Shown: positions 47,736 through 58,459 of the stretch, one piece after another | Layout: the number at the start of each line of letters is the position of its first letter | Numbering within the stretch: position 1 is the stretch's first letter | Origin: Liquidambar formosana | Lineage: Eukaryota > Streptophyta > Magnoliopsida > Saxifragales > Altingiaceae | DNA: 64,000 nucleotides | Direction: 5' to 3' | NCBI GenBank assembly: GCA_039720395.1 | Contig: CM077833.1 | Coordinates: 1,030,501 to 1,094,500 of the forward strand | Notes under the pieces: generated by a model | Database searches by the model: none | What the model saw: the letters and a program-made list of their open reading frames with translations, nothing else | What the model was told of the DNA's origin: nothing | Translations under genes and position numbers: made by a program

Positions 47736-50282
47736 TGTCACACCCCATTTTTGCACCACTTTACTAAGGCTCATCATTTCATGCATGTTTTTATTTTGTT
47801 TTTGAGTCTAGTTACTTGCATTAGTTTTTTAGAGTCACAAGGACAATGGATATGAATTTTGGTTCAATTCAGAGTTGATCTTGAGGGATAATAAGAGCTT
47901 TTGTGACTTGAGGGGCATAATCGTCTTTTAAGTCACAAACTTTTCATTTGACTTTGAAATGATCTCTAAATTGCCAATTGAAGTTCATATGGATGCATAT
48001 GAGGTATTCCTAGGTTCAATTTGATGAATCAATGGCTTAGGATTAAAATGGCTCGATATAGCTCAAGTTGGTTAATTGACCTTTCTTTGGGTTAGCTCAA
48101 ATTGACTCACAATTACCAATCAAATCGTTTCAATTTGACTTTAATTAGTCATCATTTTATCCCTAAAAGTGTTTTAGAAAGTTTAATTTTGGTTTGGAAA
48201 ACATTTGGTTCAATCCTATGTGCATACCTATGCTTTGCAAAGGTAGAGCATAGCGGTTAACCGCCTTTGTCAAACCTAACCATGCACCCATGGTTAGTAG
48301 TTTTCACCCTAAAATGTTCAAAAATGTATTCCTCATCGAAACACGGTCGTTTTGGCTTTTGTTTCATCAAAATTAGAGTTGATTTGACCCTTGAAACACT
48401 CCTAGAAGGGAAGGAAGTCCAAAATAGGAGAAAAGCTGAAGTGGGCTCAGGTGACCACCCAAGCCTGGGCGGCTAGCTGCCTGGGCCCAGGTGGCTAGCT
48501 GCCTAGCCTTGGGAGGTCACCCGAGGCCCTCTTTCCTATTTTTGTGTTGAAGCGGATTTTGCTCAATTTTGACGTATAAGGACTCTTTTTGACAAGTTTC
48601 CTTCTAATTTTTGGTAAATTTTGAGTTACTTAAGCACCGAGGGGGTCTCTAATAATCCTTGGATTTATTTTTAGGGTTTTAATCCTAGTCATTGGTTTAT
48701 CTTAATTGAACTCTATAAATACCCCCCTATGCTTCAGCACTAAGAGAGGCAATTAGAGGCAATTAGAGCTACTTTTAATTTGAGCTTGAGAGAGAATAAG
48801 AGAGAAAGAGCTAAAGGAGAGTTGGAGTTCCTATTGTAACCTTGAAGAAGCTTGATTCAAGTCATCCACAAGTCAAGAGGAGGGTCTCTACAGTAGCAAG
48901 GAAGCTCTTCCTAAGGTATTTTCTGTTCTATTGATGTTTAAACTAGGGTTTTTTATAGAATAGGTCTATTGCATGCTAAAGTTGAGTTTTTTTTATCATG
49001 TGTTATAGCTTTAGTTGGTTAATATGCATGATTTAAGTTCTGTTTATCATGAGTTTAGTATGCTTTAGGGCTTTTCTATGTGTTTTTAAGCATGATTCTG
49101 AGTTTAGGGTTTCCATTGTCTTTGTTTTCGGTTAGTTTCATATAGCATGTTAGTTTAGGCTTTTTTGTTGGTTTTTCTTTATGGTTGCTGTATATGTTTT
49201 ACATATAGAATAAATATGACTTTTTCCTTGCATTCATATAGTGGATTTCTAGGATGTTTATGCATGTGTGGTATTAGGATTGCATTAAGGCTTATGAAAG
49301 TTCGCTGTTTCTGCTGTTAGCATGTTTAGTGGATGATTTTAGGCTATGATACTATTTTTTCTAGATTTGCATAGTGTTATTTTTGCATTGTTTTGAGCAC
49401 GTGTAAGGGTGCAAATAGGTGTGATAATCGTCCTATGGCATATAGGGCTGTCATTGCTTAAGCTTGCTAATGCTTGGAGTTATTGCGCGAAAGTAAGTAG
49501 GGTGTGGAAGTGCCCCAATTCACTTCTTTCTTCCTTAATCTTCTTCTCCCTCCTTAGGGTTAATTGTTAATATGGACATGTGGTCTTAATCAAGGGTTTC
49601 CTTAATTAATAAAATATTGATTTTCTATCAAAGTTTCCATCTTGTGGAAGTTTTCCTAAATTCAAACTTGGTTTATTTAATTCTCTTTCAAACAAGGAAA
49701 CCTAGGGTTTTTACCATAGGTTTGTATTAGGTTTTAACCCTTTTCTTAATCGAACTACGTGGACTTTGATCCATGTATTTCATTGCATGGTACGTAGGCG
49801 CTCATTTTGAGGCTCAAGTCCGTTCTAGGATCCAAGTATCCTAGGTCTTTCTCTTCTCTTCCTTTTTCTGTTTTATTTTATTTTCTTTATTTGATTATGC
49901 ATGAATGATTGGATGGAATATATGATATGCATGCTTTCTTGTGATGATATATGTTGATTTGTGTGTTGAAAAGACTTTAATTTAGCCCAAATAAACCGAG
50001 AGACCAAAAGGGTGACATGGTTGCCTATAGGTTTTGCTTAGAACCTTCCCATGTCATAACTTAGCCTCCAAATCCCCAGTTTTCTTTGGTTTCCAAAAGA
50101 CTTGTTTTTGCCTTTCCTTTTTAAACATGGAGTAATTCAAATTGTTTTCTTAAAACAATTTTTTTTTTTTTTTTAAGGTTTTCCTTTTTTCCTTTAAAAA
50201 ATAAGGTGGCAACTCCTTTTTCTTTTTCAAACAAACCTAATCTTTTTCGCCAATCCTTGTGGGCCAATTTCCGGGGTTCACA
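47736..50282 (+). repeat. Gypsy 5' LTR
   Basis: 2547 bp from TGTCACACCCC to ...GGGGTTCACA. It has a GC-rich palindromic block at about 48465-48520 and a TATA box at 48714. The 182-bp segment that is triplicated in the right LTR is present once here (about 48945-49130). Confidence 0.8.
48714..48721 (+). promoter_or_regulatory. TATA box in Gypsy 5' LTR
   Basis: TATAAATA within a conserved CTATAAATACCCC context. The right LTR has the same site at 63155-63162. It likely marks the U3/R boundary. Confidence 0.6.
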
Positions 50283-50283
50283 G

Positions 50284-50303
50284 TTTGGCGACTCCACTGG
50301 GGA
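50284..50303 (+). other. Gypsy primer-binding site
   Basis: TTTGGCGACTCCACTGGGGA starts one base after the LTR. Sites of this TGGCGACTCC type are typical of Tat/Ogre-like Gypsy elements. I did not verify which tRNA it matches. Confidence 0.75.
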
Positions 50304-51157
50304 TTTGTGGGCTAGACTCTATAAAGTTTAATTGGGCTAAATTAATTTTTTATGTTTAATTAAAATCAATAACATGCATTCGCTTGATTGTGTGCTTTCA
50401 TTTATTGCATTGCGTGCGCAAATTGTTGCATGATAGGTTCGATTGTCCCTCGATGTATCCTTGCCCACGATAGGCCTAGTTTCAACCTTGGTTTTCCTGA
50501 TTCCAAGTGTTGGGACAAAAGCTATCAACCTCTCTTGCCTAGTACCCTCGTGCTTGCCCTTGGGTTTATTAAATGAATCAATCACGTACTGCTGGACCTA
50601 CACGGCGTTCCTGATACCACATATGGTTAGGTATAAAGATTGGTTCAAGCAAGTGAAGGACCTTAGCCTATCCTCTCTTAGTTCATGTAGTGAGCCTTGT
50701 AGGGCACTATGGTCTTATCATTATGCACCCACAATTGTTTGTAATGATGCTATGCTGTGTTTATGGTGTGAGGCTTTATATCTTATGCCCTTAACATATA
50801 CCTTTAAACCCTAACCTTTGTTAAGGCCATGGGTTAGGAAGAGTAAGTTAAGGAAGTAGGATGTTAAGCTATGTTTGTGATGTGCTAATCCATAGAAATT
50901 AATTAAACCTAATTGAAGGACCCTATACCCTATTCTTTTAAACATACCCTTAGTCCATGGCCTTTGTAAAGGTAATTGGATAAAAGGAATGAATTAATTG
51001 AATATGGTGTAAAGACCGAATTCATTAAGGAAAATATGGAGGTTTAGGACAAGTCCTTAGGCTAAAGGTTAAACTTTTTCTATCCATAGACGTGCTGGCT
51101 TGGATACGCAATCCACAAGGGCGTTTAGTGAGTGTTGAATCTACCCATTAGATAGAC

Positions 51158-52388
51158 ATGGCAGATGAAAGAGTTAGTGAAGGACACTTTGACCTTGAGG
51201 CTTGCTTGAAAGCCATCATGGCTAAGCTTGACCATACCGCCGAGACATCCGATACAGCATTGAAAATGGCTCAAGAAAACCAACAAAAGATGGTGGATCT
51301 TGAACAAAATGGCTCTAAGGCCCATTCCTCGGGTATACCTCATGGGGCTAGCATCGAAAAAGGACCTCAGTCCAATGAGAACACTAAGACAAGGGGAAAA
51401 GTAGTTCGAAGCCTGTGGTCATCAACCTAGAAGGGGAAACCAAAGGGAAAGGTACTAGCAGTGATTCTGTGTTGGCTAGCAAGGTAGAAGCATTGGAGAG
51501 AACCATAAAAGGGATTCTTAGAGTAGATGACATGGTCGATGTGAGGACTTTATCCTTGTTTCCAATGGCTCGTATTCCATTACAATTCAAGATGCCAGAG
51601 TTGGAGAAATTTGATGGGACGGGATGCTCTAAGACTCATTTGAAGATGTATGTGAGAGCTATGCACCTTTAGGGGCAACTGACGAGCTTTTAGCTCAAAT
51701 GTTCTATGAAACCTTGGCCACTTTCGCTTTGAAATGGTTCTTATCATTTGATGAGAATAGGACTCAGATTTGGGAAGACATATGCAATGAATTCTCGGAG
51801 TACTACAAGTACAATACAGAGGTGGACGTTACTCAGAGAGACTTGGAAACTATAAAACAAGGGACTCATGAAACTTTCTCCGCTTACATTACAAGGTGGA
51901 GACAAAAGGCATCAAGAATGATGGATAGGCCAAATGAGGAGGACCAAATTCGGTTGGTGGCTAAAAATTTGCTGCTCATGTATCACATGCATCTATTTAC
52001 CCACTATTTCCTGAATTTCAAAGCTCTTATCGGGGCTGGCACGCAGGTTGAGGATGCTATCAATAATGGGACAATTAAAACTGAGGAAGTGAGGAGTCGC
52101 AAAACAAACTTTGCTAGGAAGAACAATGCTGAGGTCAACACTATACCTCAACCCATTCAACCCATCTCTCCTAATGATGTTAACCCACCTCGCCAATTCA
52201 TTGATCTGTACATACCACTTAAAAGAGTCCTTGAAAAGCTCATGAGCCGTGACCTATTAAAACCACTTGACCCAAGGCCCCCACCTAATCCTTTACCCAA
52301 AAACTACAATGAGAATAAGTACTACAAGTACCACCAATCCAAAGGCCATGCCACCAAACGTTGTATTCACCTTCGCCACCAAGTCTAA
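51158..52388 (+). pseudogene. Ty3/Gypsy gag, broken by two frameshifts
   Basis: Three consecutive segments in three frames: 51158-51430, 51415-51672 and 51699-52388. They contain FKMPELEKFDGTG, TFALKWFLSFDENR, FNEFSEYYK-like capsid sequence, RRDLETIKQGTHETFSAYITRW-like sequence and NNGTIKTEE, all typical of Tat-lineage gag. Near the end, YYKYHQSKGHATKRC matches the usual CxxH...GH...C finger with the first Cys replaced by Tyr. Frame breaks lie near 51405-51415 and 51672-51680. The gag-like reading continues to about 52440, where the right LTR starts. Gag would form the RNA-packaging particle; this copy cannot make a full protein. Confidence 0.85.
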
Positions 52389-53246
52389 GACCTTATTGAC
52401 AAGCAAGTCATTTCACCACCAAGTCGTCCAAATGTCACCCTGTCACACCCCATTTTTGCCACCTTAGCTAGGGTTTGTCATTTCATGTGTCTTTTTGTTT
52501 CCTTTTTGAGTCTAGTCTTTTGCATTGAGTTTTTAGGATCCTGAGGATGATGTGTATGAATTTTGGTTCGATTTGGAGTTGATCTTGAGGGCTAATAAGA
52601 ACTTTTGTGACTTGAGGGGCATAATTGTCTTTTTGGTCACAAACTTTCCATTTGACCTTGAAATGATCTCCAAGTTGCCAATTGGAGTTCATATGGATGC
52701 ATTTGAGGTATTTATGGGTTCAATTCGATGAATTGATGGTTCGGGATTAGAATGGCTCAACATGGCTCAGGTTAGTTAAGAGACCTATTTCGGGTTAGCT
52801 CGAATCGGCTAATGATTTTCACTCTATGACTACTCATTTGACCTTGATTAGTCTTAATTTCATCCCCAAATGTGTTTAGGGAGGTTTAATTTCGAATTGG
52901 AAAGCATTCGGTGCGACCCTATGTGCATACCTAAGCTAAGTGATGGTGAGGCATAGCGGTTAACCGCCTTTGTAGGACCCAACCATGCAGCCATAGCTAG
53001 GGTTTCTTGCCCTCAAGTGACTAAAATTACGTTCCCCTTCGAAACACGGTCGTTTTGGCTTTCGTTTCGTCAAAATCGGAGTTGATTTGAGCCCTGAAAC
53101 ACATTTGGAAGTCGAAGGGGTCAAATATGGGCATAAGCTGACAGGGCACCGAGGCCTGGGCGGCTAGCCGCCTGGGCCCAGGTGGCTAGTCGCCCAGCCC
53201 TAGATGGTTACCCGAGCCTCTTTCCTTTTTTGAGTGTTGACGCGGC

Positions 53247-54905
53247 TGTTAGGATTATGCCCTAGAGCCAATCATGGAGATGATTGTTTAGGGATTAGGA
53301 ACAATCATTTGATTTCATTTATGTATGTCACATTTATTATTGATTTAATAAAAGGGCTTATTCTATTATGTTTATATGCATCATTTATATTTACATAATA
53401 TGTCCATGGAGTTAGAGTTGAGAATATGGAATTACAAAGAGTTGTAATTTTGAGACTATAGATATATCTCTATACTAAACTCCTAAAGCATTCCTAGTTG
53501 AAGGTTCACTATGATGGACAATAATGAACCATAGGACTAGCACTTGTTAGGTTGACTCTATAGGAGGATAGCTAGTCTCAAGCTATTTGTGTGGAGACAC
53601 TACAACCAACAAGTGGGTGCCTATTACGAGAATAGGTACACTGAATGTGACCAAAGATATGAGATAAACTGAATGGAGTTTTATCCTGCCTGTCAATCAG
53701 TTTCTCATTGTTATAGTGGTACAAGTAATCCTTAGACCTGAGACACCATAGTTGCCTTATGCATGTAGCTTTAGAAGTTTGATAACACTAAGTGCAGATC
53801 CTATTCAGGGGTCTGCAAAGGTGTTCATTGGCCCTACTGCTATGTGTGTGAAGGCATGTGAGTGATCAACAAGGAATCCATCACTCTCAGGAAAAGAGAG
53901 AGAATGTCTCATATAGCATTCATAATATAACTCATTAAATCCATGGCCATGGTAGGATGAATATGAAAAGAGTTTCATGAGTTCATCAATGAGTTGATAT
54001 CTATGAATGAGTATAAAGTAATTGAACTAGGGACTTGACAGACTTCCATGTCCTATTAGTTCAATTGGAGACATTGTGTTGAAGGAAGGATGCAATTGTA
54101 ACCTATAAACTATAACAGAAGGGTTCTTTGTAAATGACTATTCACCTCATTAAGGACCACACCATGAGCCATATGCTAGGTGTTACTCATGGTTAGTAGA
54201 AGCCCTAATTGATATAAGTGAGTTATAATCAATTAGGGAATTGGAAGGAGTTCCAATTAGACCCTAAATGGAAAGAGTTCCATTGTGCACACCTTGTGCT
54301 ATTCCTACTACTTAATGATGTGAACCCAATGGGTCACACACTGATCATGCAAGAAGGGCTTTAAAGTCTATGAGAGAAAGGGTTTTAGTGAATAAAGAAT
54401 AGTTCTTTATGGGCCTATTTGTATTTGATACAAATAATAGGGGTTAATGAGCAATTAAGAGTAATTACACATAACCCTATTAGGGTTTCTTCCCCATGGC
54501 CAGCCCCCTTTAGTGGGCTGCCTATATAAGTCACACTTATGTGTGACATGGCATAAGAGGCTTGCACAATAAACCCTAGCCGTCCAGCCCCTTGGAGGCT
54601 CTCTTCTCTCTCTCTCTCTTCTCCACCTCTAGCAACAACAAGGAAGAAGAAAGAAAAGGCTTGAAGCTCTAGCTAGGTGTGGATACCGTTGGAGGCAGCA
54701 CACTTGGGCTGCTCATTCACCGCTGTCCGGATTCAAAGCTTGGAGCAAAAAGGAGAAGACAAAAAATTCTGTAAGTGTTCTAACCCTCTTCGTAGTTAGG
54801 GTTTGATTTTGTGTTATGCATAGTTAGATTCATGGGATTGGGAATCGTAGGAAAAATTTTTATATTCCGCACTTCTATTTTTCCCTCTTTGTTCGATTCC
54901 CAACA
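53247..54905 (+). repeat. Copia 5' LTR
   Basis: TGTTAGGATTATGCCC...CGATTCCCAACA. It has a TATATAAG box at 54523-54530 and a CT-rich tract at about 54601-54623. Confidence 0.95.
54523..54530 (+). promoter_or_regulatory. TATA box in Copia 5' LTR
   Basis: TATATAAG, repeated at 62610-62617 in the 3' LTR. Position and context fit the element promoter. Confidence 0.6.
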
Positions 54906-54906
54906 G

Positions 54907-54918
54907 TGGTATCAGAGC
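54907..54918 (+). other. Copia primer-binding site (initiator Met tRNA type)
   Basis: TGGTATCAGAGC, one base after the 5' LTR, is the standard plant Copia site complementary to the initiator Met tRNA 3' end. Confidence 0.95.
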
Positions 54919-57386
54919 CAGGTTATGCATAATACAAAATACATATGGGCTGGTAATTATGGTGTAGTTGAATGATTCAAAAATCTGGAAAATTTTTCTG
55001 CATAATTGGTTTTCCTCCATGGCTGAACCTAGGGTTTGGAACCCTAGGTCAATTCTCTTCTACTCCTCTTCTAATTGATGGTTAAGTGTAGCCATGGATG
55101 CAATAGGTTGCATAGGGTTTGAGTTTGGAGAAGAAGAATAAGGAAACTAGGGTTTTATAAAACTGTTATGAACAGTTTTCATGGTTGCCATGAAAAACCG
55201 TCATCTTGTTTTGCCTGCCGAATTCAGAGTTCTTCTCCAAAATTTTCGAGCCATATATGGTTAGAAAGCTCTTTGAATAAGCTTTCCAACCCAACAAACG
55301 GTGCGTCAATCCGAGTTCTGTAGTGAAAGTTATGAATTTTTTACTACAGGCTGTCTGGAAAGACAGTTTTGCTCGGGAATGATGCAATAGCCACAACTTT
55401 GAGTTATTGATGGAGATCAAAGGCATGGCAATGGTTGCCACCACTTGGCTTATGTTCTAGACATGGTAGGGAAAGGTTCCCAAGCATTTAGATGCATCAT
55501 AATTGGATTAAGATGCTAGAACAGAAGGAAGAAGGAGAAGAACACCATGGAGGCTGAATCTGGGTTTTAGAACCCTAAGGTTCTTGCAATTAATTCTAAT
55601 TAAAGCTGCTGTATTTATGATGGAAGATCATTGTAGGATCATTATATATCATGTGTATATGATTTTCTTTAAGTTTCAAAAAGGTTTTGATGGAAAAAGA
55701 TTCAAAAAGTTTGAAAATTTTTCATGAACAGCATAGCAGAATTTTTCTGCAGAAAAGTCATCAATGGAGTTTTGATTAGAACTTGAGTTAGGGAACTCCA
55801 AATTGCATGAAACCAATTGCATTAGTTTCCTAAGACATGTAGGATACTGGGAAAATTCGTTTGGTAGCCTAATTCATTCATCTTGCTGGGTTTTAAATCA
55901 ATTTCTGACAATAGACAGTATGCTGTAAATTTCTGGGCAGCCTACTGTTGTTTTAATTGTTTAGAACAATTGATGATGATTTGATCATCCAAACCTCTTC
56001 TATTAGCTTAGTATTTCATGTAGGGACATGATACAAAAGCTGGTTTCAATGGAGGAGTCGAATTGATAAGGTTTTAGAAGCTATTGTGACCTTCAAGGTC
56101 TGCAACAATGGCTCCAGCAATGGGTTTTGGAAACCCTGATTGTTCTTGATGATGGCAGCCACTTCCACCACTTCTCACGTGTCCAGAGGCTTGTCCCACA
56201 CCCCTAGGATGTTCTCCCATGACTGGCCATGGCCTCCCACAGTCGTTGGCGGCCATGGCAGCCTAGCCAAGCTCAGGCAGCCCCTGGTAGTGACGGCTGC
56301 ATAGAGTTAAGGATGAAACCCTAATTTTGAGTTAATGATGAAACCCTAATTTCATTATGGCATTAATTAAAACCCTAATTGGAATATTAATTACCTTTAT
56401 TAAGAGTTAATGATTGGTCATTAAATGACCAATCATGGTTATTAATTGTTAGGGCATAATTAATACCATAAATGATGTCTAGGGTTAGGGTTTTGGAAAC
56501 CCTAATTAGTGTAATTAATTAAGGGTAATTAATACCCTATTTGGCATTAATTAAACCCTAATCCCTTTTATTAAATACCATATGAACCTAGGGTTTTAAT
56601 GATTGGACATTAAATGACCAATCATAAGGCATTTAATGTTTAGGGCTTGCATTTAGGGTTTAGGGTTATGCATTTAGGGTTTAGGGTTTTAGGAAACCCT
56701 AATACACTAATTCATCATTTTATTGATTTTATTTAATTGCTATATTAATTATTTAATTAATATTGATTAATTTTATAATGTTTTAAATGGTTTAAAACAC
56801 AATTAGGGATTAAATTAAAAATCTGGAAATTCTTAATTAAATGAAATTGTTTTGTTTAATTAAGGAAACCCTAATATTGGATATTAGAGTTATTTTAGGA
56901 AACTTTACATGTTTTCTATTAATTTGATTAATTGAAACTAAATGTCTTAAATGTTAAGACTTTATTTAATTCTAGATATTTTGTTAAAACCTAATAAGAT
57001 TAGGATGCATTAATGAGATTAATGTGAATTATTCAAGAGAATTACCATAATGCCCATATGTTTTAATGCCCATATGTTTTAATGCTTACAATTTTTCTTT
57101 ACATTATGCAATGAGATTGTATGTATGTGTTTGGATGATGATTATGGACTATACCCCTTAAACCAATTGTGATTGGCCGTCTTATGAATGGGTTGTAATA
57201 ATTTTTCAAGAGTTGTAATTTCATTATGGTGATGTAATTTATTATTTGGGGCTTGCATGCCACCTTCCCTCTCTCTCTAGCATTCTCTTATGTACCCCAC
57301 ATTCCCCTTATGTATCCCTTTCTATATATTATGTAAATGTTATGTAATCGAGAGCGCACTAAGGAGCATGGTGGACCCAAAGGAGT
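54919..57386 (+). other. Copia untranslated leader with telobox and palindrome modules
   Basis: Non-coding. From about 56300 to 56900 it holds around ten AAACCCTAA/TTAGGGTTT motifs, a short telomere-like run (TTTAGGGTTTAGGGTT) near 56652-56690, and two palindromes at 56410-56436 and 56599-56625. The same layout occurs in the older copy at 35690-36450 on the minus strand. Confidence 0.75.
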
Positions 57387-57599
57387 GTGATGGAGCCCAA
57401 CAAGCCAATGGTGGAGACTAACAAGCCAATGGTGGAGACCAACATGCCAATGGTGGAGACCATCAAGCCAAGGGAGCAGATTGAAGGACTTGAAAGCTTA
57501 GAGAAGTTTTTCAAGAAAGCATGCATGTTACGAATGGTTTATTTTACGATCACCTACACCCACCTTAGACCTTGGATTCAATCTATTGGCTTGGATTGA
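57387..57599 (+). CDS. Small leader ORF of the Copia family (70 codons), doubtful
   Basis: The open frame begins with a 21-bp repeat encoding NKPMVET three times, then IEGLESLEKFFKKA, and ends ITYTHLRPWIQSIGLD. The older copy (35197-34931, minus) keeps the same reading with one NKPMVET unit and similar following residues. I do not recognise the protein. The shared frame could be chance conservation of a recent common sequence or a real leader peptide upstream of gag. Confidence 0.35.
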   Translation: MMEPNKPMVETNKPMVETNMPMVETIKPREQIEGLESLEKFFKKACMLRMVYFTITYTHLRPWIQSIGLD

Positions 57600-58057
57600 A
57601 TCCTCTCAAAGTCCATAATCATCATAGTGGGAGCTTTAATTTATGAGATAATTGTATTAGCTCCAATACCATAGTTTGGTATATGTTACCTATTCACTTA
57701 GGGACTAATATCAAAATATGGTACTTTATATATGTTGATATATAATAGCATGCGATGTATGATTTATAATAGCATGAGATGTATGATTATAAATAGCATA
57801 ATTTATATGTTTAAATTTTGATACATAGGATGCATGTTAATTTGATGAGACCCTTTAAAACCCCTCTTATTTAATATTAAGTTGAAAATGGAGAAGTCAT
57901 TGGGGAATGAATTCTTCATTGCCTTCCATCATTATAGGATCATCTAACGTCCCTTAATGTGGGTACCTGGCTGCAGACATGTAGGAGCTACCCATGTTAA
58001 AGACATTACTTGAAACTATCACATATGAGATATCATGGGGTGCCTAAACTGGTATAT

Positions 58058-58265
58058 ACCAAGAAACTAACATGTGAGGTATATATTTGGCGAAACATAC
58101 CTGTGCGAATGATGGGTTGAACTTAACTAGGGAAGTATTCCAAGAAACTAACATGTGAGGTGTATGTTCCCTAGAGGCAAAATGATTGGAACTTGCTTAT
58201 GAAGCAATAGACAAAGAGTTGTCTTCTTATTGTGGGTTAGAAGTCAAGAAACTAACATATGAGGC
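58058..58265 (+). repeat. Three copies of CAAGAAACTAACATGTGAGG in Copia leader
   Basis: Copies lie at about 58059, 58141 and 58244, the last with one change. The same three motifs occur in the older copy at 34423-34632. Confidence 0.85.
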
Positions 58266-58459
58266 TTCTAAGTCACAGTGGGACCCCAATCCCCATTAGG
58301 AATGAGATTCCCGAATTCCATTAGAGGGTGTATGGAATTTGATAAAATAGTGGGAGGTACCATATGATTAAAGACCCAATCATTATGGATAAAAATGAAA
58401 TCTAATTCTTTGTTTATGTAGATTACCTAATTACTCACCTCAAAACCCCTATTTCCTAA

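Noticed and set aside
47619..47855. Small gene before the Gypsy LTR (78 codons)
   Set aside because: It overlaps the LTR start at 47736, and its sequence matches no family I recognise.
56641..56710. Interstitial telomere from TTTAGGG runs
   Set aside because: Only two or three degenerate TTTAGGG units, and they occur at the same place in another copy of the Copia family. They belong to the element leader, not to a chromosome end.
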